Part shown: positions 6,036 to 13,544 of the stretch, piece after piece
How positions within the stretch are numbered: the first letter of the stretch is position 1
Layout: each line of letters begins with the position of its first letter
Position numbers and translations under genes: made by a program
DNA from: a virus
Strand: one strand, 5' to 3'
IMG/VR virus record: IMGVR_UViG_3300048102_000172
Location: 1-22,529 of that record
DNA length: 22,529 nt
The notes under the pieces: model-generated
Databases searched by the model: none
Seen by the model: the letters and a program-made list of their open reading frames with translations, nothing else
What the model was told of the DNA's origin: nothing

Positions 6036-6816
6036 CGAAGCACAAACCGCAGCGCAGGGCACAGACGCTGATGCTCCGCTGATTAACCCTGGCAATACTG
6101 TGGAAGCCCCAGAGGCCGTCACAGAGGCTCCTATACCGCTTTACGACAGTTCTGAGGCACAACAGCCCCAGGCAGAGTTTACCACTGATGACGAACCGCT
6201 GGAGCGTCCAGACTATTATCCAGAGCAATTTTGGGATGAGGATGGCCCTAATGTTGAAGAACTTGCCAAAAGCTATAATGAGCTGCGTACAAAATTTAGC
6301 CAGGGAAAGCACAAGGCGCCTGATGGAGATTATGAATATGCGTCCCTTGCTGAACAGGGCCTTGATGCTGAAGAACCAGGCTTTCAAATTTTTTCTGAAT
6401 GGGCAAAAGAAAATGGCGTCAGCCAGGCAGCGTTTGAGGAGTTGGGCCAAAAAATCCTTTCAGTCACTAACCAAGAAGCTGAAGAAATTGAAATAGACCG
6501 CCAGCAAGAGATGGCAAAGCTCGGGGATCGGGCAACCGAAAAGATTGCTATGGTTGAGCGGTTGATTGCAAAAGCGCCGTTGACTAACGAAGAGCAGCAA
6601 AATCTGGCGATAAGCCTGGACAGTGCAGACAGCATCAATGCGTTTATTAAGTATCACCAGGCTTTAACCAATGAGGGCATCCCCATTACGCCGGCCATCA
6701 ATTCACCCTCAATGACAAAAGAGGACCTGGAATCTGCGATTGCAGACCCCCGTTGGACTACTGATGCTTCTTTCCGAGGGAAGATAGAAAAGCAGTGGAT
6801 GGAGGCAAACAGCTAG
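6028..6816 (+). CDS. Capsid assembly scaffolding protein
   Basis: A 262-residue acidic protein between connector and capsid genes, as for T7 gp9. The first 60 residues are Asp/Glu/Ala-rich and disordered. PDYYPEQFWDEDGPNVEELAKSYNELRTKF (starting near residue 60) is typical of phage scaffolds, which often have a PE-x-FWD-x-x-x-G-x-x-x-x-E-L-A-x-x-Y-x-x-L motif. The rest is mostly helical and charged (EAEEIEIDRQQEMAKLGD). The C-terminal helix (DPRWTTDASFRGKIEKQWM) probably binds the capsid protein. AGGAAGG lies a few nt before the ATG at 6028. It should leave the prohead before or during packaging. Confidence 0.9.
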   Translation: MDNEAQTAAQGTDADAPLINPGNTVEAPEAVTEAPIPLYDSSEAQQPQAEFTTDDEPLERPDYYPEQFWDEDGPNVEELAKSYNELRTKFSQGKHKAPDGDYEYASLAEQGLDAEEPGFQIFSEWAKENGVSQAAFEELGQKILSVTNQEAEEIEIDRQQEMAKLGDRATEKIAMVERLIAKAPLTNEEQQNLAISLDSADSINAFIKYHQALTNEGIPITPAINSPSMTKEDLESAIADPRWTTDASFRGKIEKQWMEANS

Positions 6817-6822
6817 ATATAG

Positions 6823-6859
6823 TTGCATAACCGGCCAATTGTGTGTAAATATAGTATTT
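6823..6859 (+). promoter_or_regulatory. Candidate promoter for the capsid gene, with shared motif at 6846-6859
   Basis: TAAATATAGTATTT at 6846-6859 matches TAAATATGGTATAT at 19360-19373, ahead of the tail-fibre gene, in 12 of 14 positions. These two sites lie in the two intergenic gaps that precede the capsid and fibre genes. A host-type reading is also possible: TTGCAT (6823-6828), 17 nt, TAAATA (6846-6851), but both boxes are poor matches. The motif is 128 nt before the capsid ATG, so transcription here would give a long leader. Confidence 0.4.
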
Positions 6860-6948
6860 GAAGGATAACCGCTGTGGCCCTTCTATACGGTGAACCCGTT
6901 GGCCGGCGCAGCCATAAAGCGTTAGCAAGCCGCCCGTAAGGATAACGG
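6829..6948. other. Non-coding capsid leader with inverted repeats
   Basis: The gap at 6817-6987 (171 nt) holds no gene I can support. CCGGCCAA at 6831-6838 is the exact reverse complement of TTGGCCGG at 6899-6906. A second nested set pairs CCGTT (6896-6900) with AACGG (6944-6948) around CGGC (6904-6907) and GCCG (6929-6932). AAGGATAAC occurs twice, near 6861 and 6938. The two sets share bases and so could be alternative folds of a 5' leader. GGAGG at 6976-6980 is the strong ribosome-binding site for the capsid gene. Confidence 0.35.
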
Positions 6949-6987
6949 ATTGTGTTCTAGTCGAAACCTTAATAGGAGGATTCTGCT

Positions 6988-7821
6988 ATGGCGCAGAATG
7001 TAACCACAGCGTTTGTGACACTCTTTGAAAGTGAAGTGAAACAAGCGTATCAGTCCGAGTCGATCCTACGCGGAACAATGCGTACTCGCACCGGCGTCCA
7101 GGGAAACACTGTAAAGTTTCCAAAAATCGGTAAAGGCGTGGCAACCCCTCGCATTAATCAGACCGATGTAACCCCGTTAAATGTGACCTACTCGCAAGTG
7201 ACCGCGAATATGTCAGATTTTATTGCTGCAGAATATTCCGATATCTTTCACCAAACTCACATTAATTTCGATGAGCGGCGTGAACTTGTCGAGGTAGTCT
7301 CAAAAGCGATTGCTCGGCGTATGGATCAGATCTGTATTGATGCACTTGATGCAGCTGCTTCACCGTCAACAGTGGCAACAACCATTGGTGGGTCGGGTTC
7401 AAACATGAACATCGAGAAGCTCCGCGCTACTGCGAAAGCAATGAATGAGAAAAACGTACCTTCTGAGGGCCGTTATCTTCTTATGCACGCTTCCCAGCTC
7501 GATGCTTTGCTTGGCGAAACTGAAATCACTAGCCAAGATTTTGCCAGCGTAAAAGCTCTGGTTCGTGGAGAAATCGGAAGTTTCATGGGATTTCAGGTAC
7601 TTACGATGGGTGATCGTGATGAAGGTGGTATTCCAAAACCATCAACTCGCACTTGCTTTGCCTGGCACAAAGACTCTCTCGGCTATGCTGAGTCAATGGC
7701 ACAAAAGACAGAGGTGAACTACATTGCGGAAAAAACTAGCTTCCTAGTTTCTTCCATGTTCTCAGCTGGCGCTGTTGCTATTGACGATGAGGGCATTGTC
7801 AAAATCAGCTGTACTGAATAA
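6988..7821 (+). CDS. Major capsid protein
   Basis: A 277-residue protein directly after the scaffold, with the strongest ribosome-binding site in the window (GGAGG at 6976-6980, 7 nt before the ATG) and its own leader. The sequence (TAFVTLFESEVKQAYQ, then KFPKIGKG, then FDERRELVEVVSKAIARRMDQICIDAL, then EGRYLLMHASQLDALLG) has the order seen in HK97-fold capsid proteins of BPP-1 or epsilon15-type and marine podoviruses: an N-terminal arm, a spine helix around residues 95-120, and a P-domain with Y-x-L-M-x-x-x-Q. It is shorter than T7 gp10A (344). All 13 Arg codons are CGN, with no AGA or AGG, unlike the neighbouring genes, consistent with very high expression. The decoration gene follows after 12 nt. 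Confidence 0.9.
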   Translation: MAQNVTTAFVTLFESEVKQAYQSESILRGTMRTRTGVQGNTVKFPKIGKGVATPRINQTDVTPLNVTYSQVTANMSDFIAAEYSDIFHQTHINFDERRELVEVVSKAIARRMDQICIDALDAAASPSTVATTIGGSGSNMNIEKLRATAKAMNEKNVPSEGRYLLMHASQLDALLGETEITSQDFASVKALVRGEIGSFMGFQVLTMGDRDEGGIPKPSTRTCFAWHKDSLGYAESMAQKTEVNYIAEKTSFLVSSMFSAGAVAIDDEGIVKISCTE

Positions 7822-7833
7822 GGAGATTAAATT

Positions 7834-8112
7834 ATGGCTTATTCATCTACTGGTCTTTCAACTGTAAATGCGTCTAAGCGCGGCAATGCCCCTGGCATCT
7901 ATGCGTACAAAACAACTGACGCAATTGCGGATGTAAACACAGAGGGTTACTTCAACAGCATTTCAGACGTTCTGGAAGTTGGTGATTTAATTTACTGTGT
8001 GACTTCAACAGGATCGACAGCTGTTGCAACTCTAGTTTATGTGTTGTCAAACGCTGCCGGCGTTGTCGATGTGAACGATGGTACTACTCTAGCGAACACA
8101 GACGGCGATTAA
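7834..8112 (+). CDS. Probable capsid decoration or head-stabilising protein
   Basis: A 92-residue protein 12 nt after the capsid gene, with AAGGAG at 7820-7825 ahead of its ATG. The sequence (GIYAYKTTDAIADVNTEGYFNSISDVLEVGDLIYCVTSTG...VVDVNDGTTLA) is a small, Thr/Ser/Val-rich beta domain. The element TDAIADVNTEGYFN...L-x-VGDLI-x-V recurs in phage proteins found next to capsid genes, and I have seen similar domains in marine phages. A role on the capsid surface is inferred from position, size and expression unit. A hairpin terminator follows immediately. Confidence 0.7.
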   Translation: MAYSSTGLSTVNASKRGNAPGIYAYKTTDAIADVNTEGYFNSISDVLEVGDLIYCVTSTGSTAVATLVYVLSNAAGVVDVNDGTTLANTDGD

Positions 8113-8118
8113 AAAATA

Positions 8119-8152
8119 TGGCGGGGGGTTGTGGCCCCCTGCCAACCATTTT
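8119..8152 (+). terminator. Rho-independent-type terminator after the capsid genes
   Basis: The stem runs from 8120 to 8143: GGC, a G-T wobble and GGGGG pair with CCCCC...GCC around a 6-nt loop (TTGTGG), with an outer T-A pair at 8119. A short T-run (TTTT, 8149-8152) follows 5 nt after the stem. The short, slightly displaced T-run suggests partial rather than complete termination, like the terminator after T7 gene 10, which limits tail-gene expression relative to capsid. Confidence 0.75.
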
Positions 8153-8166
8153 AATGGAGTAGTTAC

Positions 8167-8781
8167 ATGGCCGCCGGCGATACAGATCTATCAATATGCT
8201 CCGATGCGCTGATTATGTTGGGGGCATCCCCGTTATCTTCTTTTACAGAAGGCACTGACGCCGCCCAGGCGTGTGACAGACTTTACCCAGACCTGAGAGA
8301 CTCTTTGCTTGCCAGGTACCCTTGGAGCTGGACGTACAAAAAAGCATCCCTCGGCAGACTTGCAACAGCGCCAATCAACGAATTTAAATATGCTTATCAG
8401 CTACCAGGGAACATTCTTTCTGGTGTCCAGGCAGTGTTTGAGACATCTGCATCTAATCAAAACGCCATCAATGACGGATGGGAAATATACGGCGATCAGC
8501 TGTATACCGACCTAGAGACTGTTTTTATAGATTACCAGGAAACTATTAGTGAATCTAAAATGCCGGTTTATTTTGTGCATTTGCTTAGAAATGCTTTGGC
8601 GGGTGAGCTTGGGATCGTAATTACTGACCAGGCTTCTAAAGCTGATTATTTTAGGGCCATAGCTTACGGCAGCCCTGGAGAAAATGGCCGTGGTGGTTTG
8701 TTTAGAGAAGCTGTGAATATTGACAGCCGTGGCCGACTGCCGCAGATAATCGAAGATTATGCACTGATCCAGGTGAGATAA
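8167..8781 (+). CDS. Tail tubular protein A, T7 gp11-type
   Basis: A 204-residue adaptor that forms the ring between connector and nozzle (T7 gp11 has 196 residues). The N-terminus (SICSDALIMLGASPLSSFTEGTDAAQACDRLYPDLRDSLLARYPWSWTYKKASL) is the classic pattern of this family: a helix with AL-x-x-LG, then EGT-x-x-A-x-x-C-x-x-x-Y, then LL-x-x-YPW-x-x-x-x-x-x-x-LA-like spacing. Residues about 75-90 (KYAYQLPGNILSG) also match its YAYQLP element. GGAG at 8156-8159 precedes the ATG. The stop overlaps the next start as TAATG. Confidence 0.93.
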   Translation: MAAGDTDLSICSDALIMLGASPLSSFTEGTDAAQACDRLYPDLRDSLLARYPWSWTYKKASLGRLATAPINEFKYAYQLPGNILSGVQAVFETSASNQNAINDGWEIYGDQLYTDLETVFIDYQETISESKMPVYFVHLLRNALAGELGIVITDQASKADYFRAIAYGSPGENGRGGLFREAVNIDSRGRLPQIIEDYALIQVR

Positions 8782-10796
8782 TGACAAGGATAGTTCAGTT
8801 TCAAACTAATTTCAGTGTTGGTGAGCTGGACCCATTGCTCCGTGCAAGAACTGATCTAGCGCAATATCAGAACGCTTTAGAAACAGCTGAGAACGTAACA
8901 ATCCAGCCCCAGGGCGGCGCTAGGCGTAGGCCAGGGCTTGAATTTGTTTATAATTTTGGCAGCTCTTTCACCAAGTTTAAGTTAATCCCATTTGAGTACA
9001 GTGTTAATGACAGCTATTTGTTGGTGGTGGTTGTTGGGCGTATCTATGTTTTTAAGAACGGGGTTCTCCAGCAAAACATCAACAGCTCTGGCAACGATTA
9101 TCTTGCTGTTGCTGCTATTACATCTGGGGTTATTGACGAGTTAAATTATATCCAGGCTGTTGATACATTGATTTTGGTGCATCAGAGTTTGGAGCCTCAA
9201 AGGTTATTGCGTAACACCGACACCAGCTGGACTGTTGGCACTTTGACTTTATCTAATGTACCACGGTACGCTTTCACCCTCGCAACTACTGTTGGCTCTA
9301 GCTACAACACTGGAACACCCCACGACCATTTAGAGCCTAGCGGGATCGAGGGTAATATTACTTTGACAGCAAAACATAGCGGTTCAAACGCTAATGTGTT
9401 TAGCGCTTCTGCAGCCAGTTATATCGGCCAATATATTAATGTAACCCCGTTTGGCCGTTTGCGAATTGTGCGTAAAGTTAGCGCAGCACAACTAGAGTGT
9501 TTTGCAGAAGTTCCTTTATTTAACACAAACAACATAGATGATGCTGATTGGGAGTATGAAAGCGGTTACGAAGATACCTGGAGTAACACTAGGGGGTGGC
9601 CAAGATCAGCGGCTTTCCATGAAGGTCGGTTGTATTTTGGCGGCACCACAACTAGGCCCAACACCGTATGGGGCAGCAAGGTTATTCAATTTTTTGACTT
9701 TGATGTTGGCACCGGCCTCGATGACGAAAGCGTAGAAGCTACAATCAACACCAACCAATTGAATGTTATTACGCACTTAAACCCAGGGCCTGACTTGCAG
9801 ATCTTCACAACTGCCGGAGAGTTTGTTGTGGCCCAGCTCGGCAACGAGCCGGTTACGCCTACTAATTTCCTGGTGAAGCCACAAAGCCGCATAGGCAGCC
9901 GGCCTGGCGTTCCTATCGAGGACCTTAAAGGATCAACGATATTTGTGCAGCGCCAAGGTAAGTCTCTTATGGCTTTCCAGTTTCAAGACTCAACATCCAG
10001 TTACGGCGCAAATAATTTGTCAGTATTTAGCAGCCATTTATTAAAAGCGCCTGTTGATATGTCTATTCGCAGGGCAACGTCAACTGATGAAACTGATCGG
10101 TTATTTCTGGTAAACGGGGATGATGGGTCGATGACCGTTTACTCAATATTGCAGGATCAGAATGTTGTGGCCCCCAGTAAGTTTACAACAGACGGTGAAT
10201 TTATAGCTATAGCAAATGAAATCGCTGAAACCTTTACAGTGGTAAAAAGAACTGTAAACAGTGCCACAGTTTATTATTTAGAAAAGTTTGATGAAGGTCT
10301 TACGCTTGATAGCGCAAAAAGCGGCAACGCTGCATCGAGCGTTACAATGGACCACCTGGAGGGAAAGTCTGTAAAAATTGTGCGCGATGGTGTGATCGAG
10401 CCAGATCAAACAGTGCCAGCATCTCCCTTCACTGTGACATTTGGAACGGCTGCCACAGCTTCTCACCAGGTGGGACTAAACTATAATGTCACTATGGTCA
10501 CTATGCCAGCAGAGCCAAAGCTGCCCCAGGGCACGATACAAGGCGTTAAGAAACGTATTGTCCAAGTCGATGCGGTTGTAGCAAACACTCAAAACCTAAG
10601 TATCAACAGCAAGCTAGTGCCATTTAGGAATTTTGGGGTAAGTGTTCTGGGAGATCCTGTTGCGGAGTTTACGGGGACAAAAACGGTGCATGGTCTTTTA
10701 GGTTTTTCTGGAACCGGACAAATTACTGTTACTCAAACAGAGCCACTCAAAATGACTTTGCTTGGCCTTGAGTACAAGATGAGCGTGGGAAATTGA
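8781..10796 (+). CDS. Tail tubular protein B (nozzle), T7 gp12-type
   Basis: A 671-residue protein that forms the tip of the short tail and attaches the fibres (T7 gp12: 794). The N-terminus (QTNFSVGELDPLLRARTDLAQYQNALETAENVTIQPQGGARRRPGLEFV) is diagnostic: F-S-x-GE-x-x-P-x-L-x-x-R-x-D...A-x-x-x-x-N-x-x-x-x-x-GG-x-x-RRPG. A second family mark, WPRSAAFHEGRLYFGGT-x-x-x-P-x-x-x-W-S-like, is at residues about 273-295. Translation is coupled to the previous gene. One base separates its stop from the next ATG. Confidence 0.95.
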   Translation: MTRIVQFQTNFSVGELDPLLRARTDLAQYQNALETAENVTIQPQGGARRRPGLEFVYNFGSSFTKFKLIPFEYSVNDSYLLVVVVGRIYVFKNGVLQQNINSSGNDYLAVAAITSGVIDELNYIQAVDTLILVHQSLEPQRLLRNTDTSWTVGTLTLSNVPRYAFTLATTVGSSYNTGTPHDHLEPSGIEGNITLTAKHSGSNANVFSASAASYIGQYINVTPFGRLRIVRKVSAAQLECFAEVPLFNTNNIDDADWEYESGYEDTWSNTRGWPRSAAFHEGRLYFGGTTTRPNTVWGSKVIQFFDFDVGTGLDDESVEATINTNQLNVITHLNPGPDLQIFTTAGEFVVAQLGNEPVTPTNFLVKPQSRIGSRPGVPIEDLKGSTIFVQRQGKSLMAFQFQDSTSSYGANNLSVFSSHLLKAPVDMSIRRATSTDETDRLFLVNGDDGSMTVYSILQDQNVVAPSKFTTDGEFIAIANEIAETFTVVKRTVNSATVYYLEKFDEGLTLDSAKSGNAASSVTMDHLEGKSVKIVRDGVIEPDQTVPASPFTVTFGTAATASHQVGLNYNVTMVTMPAEPKLPQGTIQGVKKRIVQVDAVVANTQNLSINSKLVPFRNFGVSVLGDPVAEFTGTKTVHGLLGFSGTGQITVTQTEPLKMTLLGLEYKMSVGN

Positions 10797-10797
10797 T

Positions 10798-11328
10798 ATG
10801 TCTCAGATAGTAGCTGGAGTCGTAGGTGCATTTGGCGCCATACTTGGGGGTCAGTCTAAGCAAACGATGTACAACCGAAAGGCGGCTGATGCGCGTCTGT
10901 CTGGTAGAATTACCGCAATAAACTTGCAAATGAAAGGCGCACAAATCCTTTCTAAAGTTAATAGCATTATGTCAACAAGCCTAGCGCGTTCCCAGGTTGG
11001 TGGTGGCGCAACAAACATAACAGCTGTTCAAACAGGGTCATTAAAATACGGCGTCCGTGATTACAGCACGGTCAAAGACAATATTGATATACAATTAGGC
11101 AGGGCCGAAGGACAGGCCCAGGATTACATATATGCTGGAGAGGTCGCTGTTGCTAACTCATACATAGAGGCGATGGGTTCTTTGGCGTCTGGCCATGCAC
11201 AACAATCTCAGCTTGGGTATCCTGAGTTCGGTAAAAGCGCTTCAACCACTTCAACCACTTCTTTTGGAAACCGCACAAGTTATTATAATAGCAGCTCAAG
11301 CTATCAGACTGACCCAGGAGGTTTTTAA
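10798..11328 (+). CDS. Internal virion (ejection) protein, T7 gp14-type
   Basis: A 176-residue protein. Residues about 3-18 (IVAGVVGAFGAILGGQ) are a Gly/Ala-rich hydrophobic segment, as in gp14-type proteins (T7 gp14: 196), which enter the outer membrane early in infection. A helical region (AADARLSGRITAINLQMKG) follows, then a Gly/Thr/Val element, then a Ser/Thr/Tyr-rich C-terminus (residues about 148-176) encoded partly by a 9-bp tandem repeat. Its place right after the nozzle gene and before the gp15-type gene supports the call. CAGGAGG near the end serves the next gene. Confidence 0.8.
   Translation: MSQIVAGVVGAFGAILGGQSKQTMYNRKAADARLSGRITAINLQMKGAQILSKVNSIMSTSLARSQVGGGATNITAVQTGSLKYGVRDYSTVKDNIDIQLGRAEGQAQDYIYAGEVAVANSYIEAMGSLASGHAQQSQLGYPEFGKSASTTSTTSFGNRTSYYNSSSSYQTDPGGF
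11241..11260 (+). repeat. 9-bp tandem repeat in the gp14-type gene
   Basis: TTCAACCAC occurs at 11241-11249 and 11250-11258, followed by a partial third unit. It encodes the STTSTTSF stretch near the C-terminus and may vary between relatives by slippage. Confidence 0.65.
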
Positions 11329-13544
11329 TGGCTCCTAGAATATTAAGATACGAAGGTGGCCAAGAACAGGTGATGCAAGTCAAGCCCTTAGAAGATGCGG
11401 CTTTAGCAGAAACCAGAAATATGTATCGCACTATTTCAGACTCTGTAAACAGAATGGCTAAGTTTTCTTTTGAGCAAGAGTCAAGAGAAGCCAAACAGCG
11501 CGGTATGCAGCGTGTTGCCGATGAGGGTGCCCAGCCCGTATTGTCGGCCATGCAGCAAGCTGGCGGTCCACGAACTATCGAAGATCGCGCAGCTGTAGAG
11601 ACAGCAAACAGGATTGCATCAGCTGAGTTAGAAACCCAGGCGATCTTGGAAATGAACCAAGTGCTTTCTGCCGCTGAACAGCAAGAACTGTCATTAGACG
11701 ATTTTCAAGCTAACCTGGCTGATGTCACAGACGGCATACCGGCAGCACTGTCGGATCTTAATCCGTTGTTGGCGGGTGAGCTGCAAGCAAAGCTAACCGC
11801 AAAAGCTGGGATATTTACACAAAATTACGCTGACTTTTACCACAAGAAAGCAATGCAAGCTGCTAGAGGCCGTGCTTTGGTTGGCATCGACACCAGGCAG
11901 CAAGCTATTTATCAGCTGGCGGCGTCTAATTCTCCAAACGATGGAATACGACTAGCAGTCATAGATGCTGAATTAAAGAATCTTCAGTTCTATATGCAGG
12001 ACCTTCAATTTAGCGAAGAACAGGTATCTAAAATATTTTTAGAAACCAGGGGAAAAGCCATCGAGGAAGGCATCCGGTTTGATTTTTCAGAGCTAGGCTC
12101 TGTGCAAGAACAAATAAAATTTATTTCAAAGCTAGAGAAATCGCCACCAAAGGCTATTGGCAGGGATGCGTCCAGAAAAATAGCATCTACTTTACGCACA
12201 CAAATGAACACTGGCGTTAAAGTAATGAAGGGCCAGGTCAAACTGGCAAGTGATAGAATTGCAGATTTAACAAAAGTAATAGAGGGCGGCGGTCAAATTA
12301 ATGGGGCTGTTTTAGTAAAATTAGAAACTGAGTTGACATCTCTGGACGGTGTTATAGATCCGTCTACTGGTCAGCCTATAAATCTTTCGGCAAGAACAGA
12401 GCTGCAAGAATTAAAAATTGTTGAAAATATATTGTCAGCTTATAGACAATCTACCCCAGAAGAAGCGCAACGATCTTTAGACCAGCTGCAGGGCGGCATA
12501 AGCGGCGCTGGCGGTCCAGGCATTGACACAGTGCTAGAGGTCAAAGCCAGGGACGCTGCCCAAAGTTTTATTACAAACATAAGAGCTAATCTTAAAAAAG
12601 ACGGGATGACTCACGCCCAGACTGTTGGGCTGGTTCAGCCGTCAGCAATTGCGTTTGGGGGCAGCCCAGACGAATTATTTAGCTCGATAGAAAAACGCCG
12701 GCAAGATTACCAGACGGTGCAAAGCGCATACCCTACTTATAACATTGGGCCGTTACGCGAAGGCGAGGTGCAAGTTGTAACGAACGCTATAGAAAACGGA
12801 GATGTGCAAACCCAAATGGAAACTTTGGGGGCTATCGTCCAAGGTTTTCGGCAAGACTCCCCAGCTGTTTTAGAGCAAGTTAGCAAAGAGGCTCCTGTGT
12901 TTGCTCATGTTGGCGGCCTTATGTTAATGGGCAAAACAAAAACAGCCCGTTTGATTTTAGAAGGGATTGCGCTAGGTAAAGAAGGCGGCCCAATGCCGGC
13001 TGATATTACTAGGACCGACATTGAATTATTGTTCCATGAAAATATTGGCAGCGCATTGAACGAACAGTCTGCAGCTGTGACTGGCGCTACATACGAAGCC
13101 ACTATAGCTATCTTTAGATCAAACATGAGCAGAAGCGGCATGGTCAAACAGAAAGCTGCCGGCGATAAAGAAATGCAAACTGCCTTAAATTTAGCGCTAG
13201 GCGGTGACGGCAACCTGGGCAGTGAGGGCCTCGGTGGTGTTAGAACAGTTCGTGACCGGCAAGTCTTGGTGCCGCCTTATCTCAGCGCACCTGGCATGGA
13301 AACCCTTATCAACAATTTAACGCCGGAAACATTTAAGACAGCTTCTGGCAGCGATATAGACGCCGGTATGTTAAATGAAATAAAAGAAAACGATAATATT
13401 TTTCCTCAAGCCATTGGGGATGATAGGTATATTTTTGTCCACGCTGACCCAAATAATATTTCTTTTGTAAAAGTGATGGGCTTTGACGGGGAACCGTTTG
13501 AAATAGATATGCGTGTTTTGTGGGGCAAGGAACCACTGCTATGA
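11328..13544 (+). CDS. Internal virion (ejection) protein, T7 gp15-type
   Basis: A 738-residue, largely helical protein, near the size of T7 gp15 (747). It is rich in Gln, Glu and Ala, with long amphipathic helices (MNQVLSAAEQQELSLDDFQANL, then AGELQAKLTAKAGIFTQNYADFYHKKAMQAARGRALV). It has no enzymatic motif that I can see. In T7 the gp15 protein forms part of the channel across the periplasm. It starts by TAATG overlap behind AGGAGG (11316-11321), and its stop overlaps the next ATG as ATGA. The call rests on size, composition and its position between the gp14-type and gp16-position genes. Confidence 0.8.
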   Translation: MAPRILRYEGGQEQVMQVKPLEDAALAETRNMYRTISDSVNRMAKFSFEQESREAKQRGMQRVADEGAQPVLSAMQQAGGPRTIEDRAAVETANRIASAELETQAILEMNQVLSAAEQQELSLDDFQANLADVTDGIPAALSDLNPLLAGELQAKLTAKAGIFTQNYADFYHKKAMQAARGRALVGIDTRQQAIYQLAASNSPNDGIRLAVIDAELKNLQFYMQDLQFSEEQVSKIFLETRGKAIEEGIRFDFSELGSVQEQIKFISKLEKSPPKAIGRDASRKIASTLRTQMNTGVKVMKGQVKLASDRIADLTKVIEGGGQINGAVLVKLETELTSLDGVIDPSTGQPINLSARTELQELKIVENILSAYRQSTPEEAQRSLDQLQGGISGAGGPGIDTVLEVKARDAAQSFITNIRANLKKDGMTHAQTVGLVQPSAIAFGGSPDELFSSIEKRRQDYQTVQSAYPTYNIGPLREGEVQVVTNAIENGDVQTQMETLGAIVQGFRQDSPAVLEQVSKEAPVFAHVGGLMLMGKTKTARLILEGIALGKEGGPMPADITRTDIELLFHENIGSALNEQSAAVTGATYEATIAIFRSNMSRSGMVKQKAAGDKEMQTALNLALGGDGNLGSEGLGGVRTVRDRQVLVPPYLSAPGMETLINNLTPETFKTASGSDIDAGMLNEIKENDNIFPQAIGDDRYIFVHADPNNISFVKVMGFDGEPFEIDMRVLWGKEPLL

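Noticed and set aside
5953-6450. Antisense frame of 165 codons opposite the scaffold gene
   Set aside because: Shadow of an acidic, helical coding region; no family pattern and no good start site.
13520-13540. GTG start for the 1115-residue ejection protein
   Set aside because: The ATG at 13541 forms the ATGA overlap used by many other genes here and is preceded by AAGGAA.
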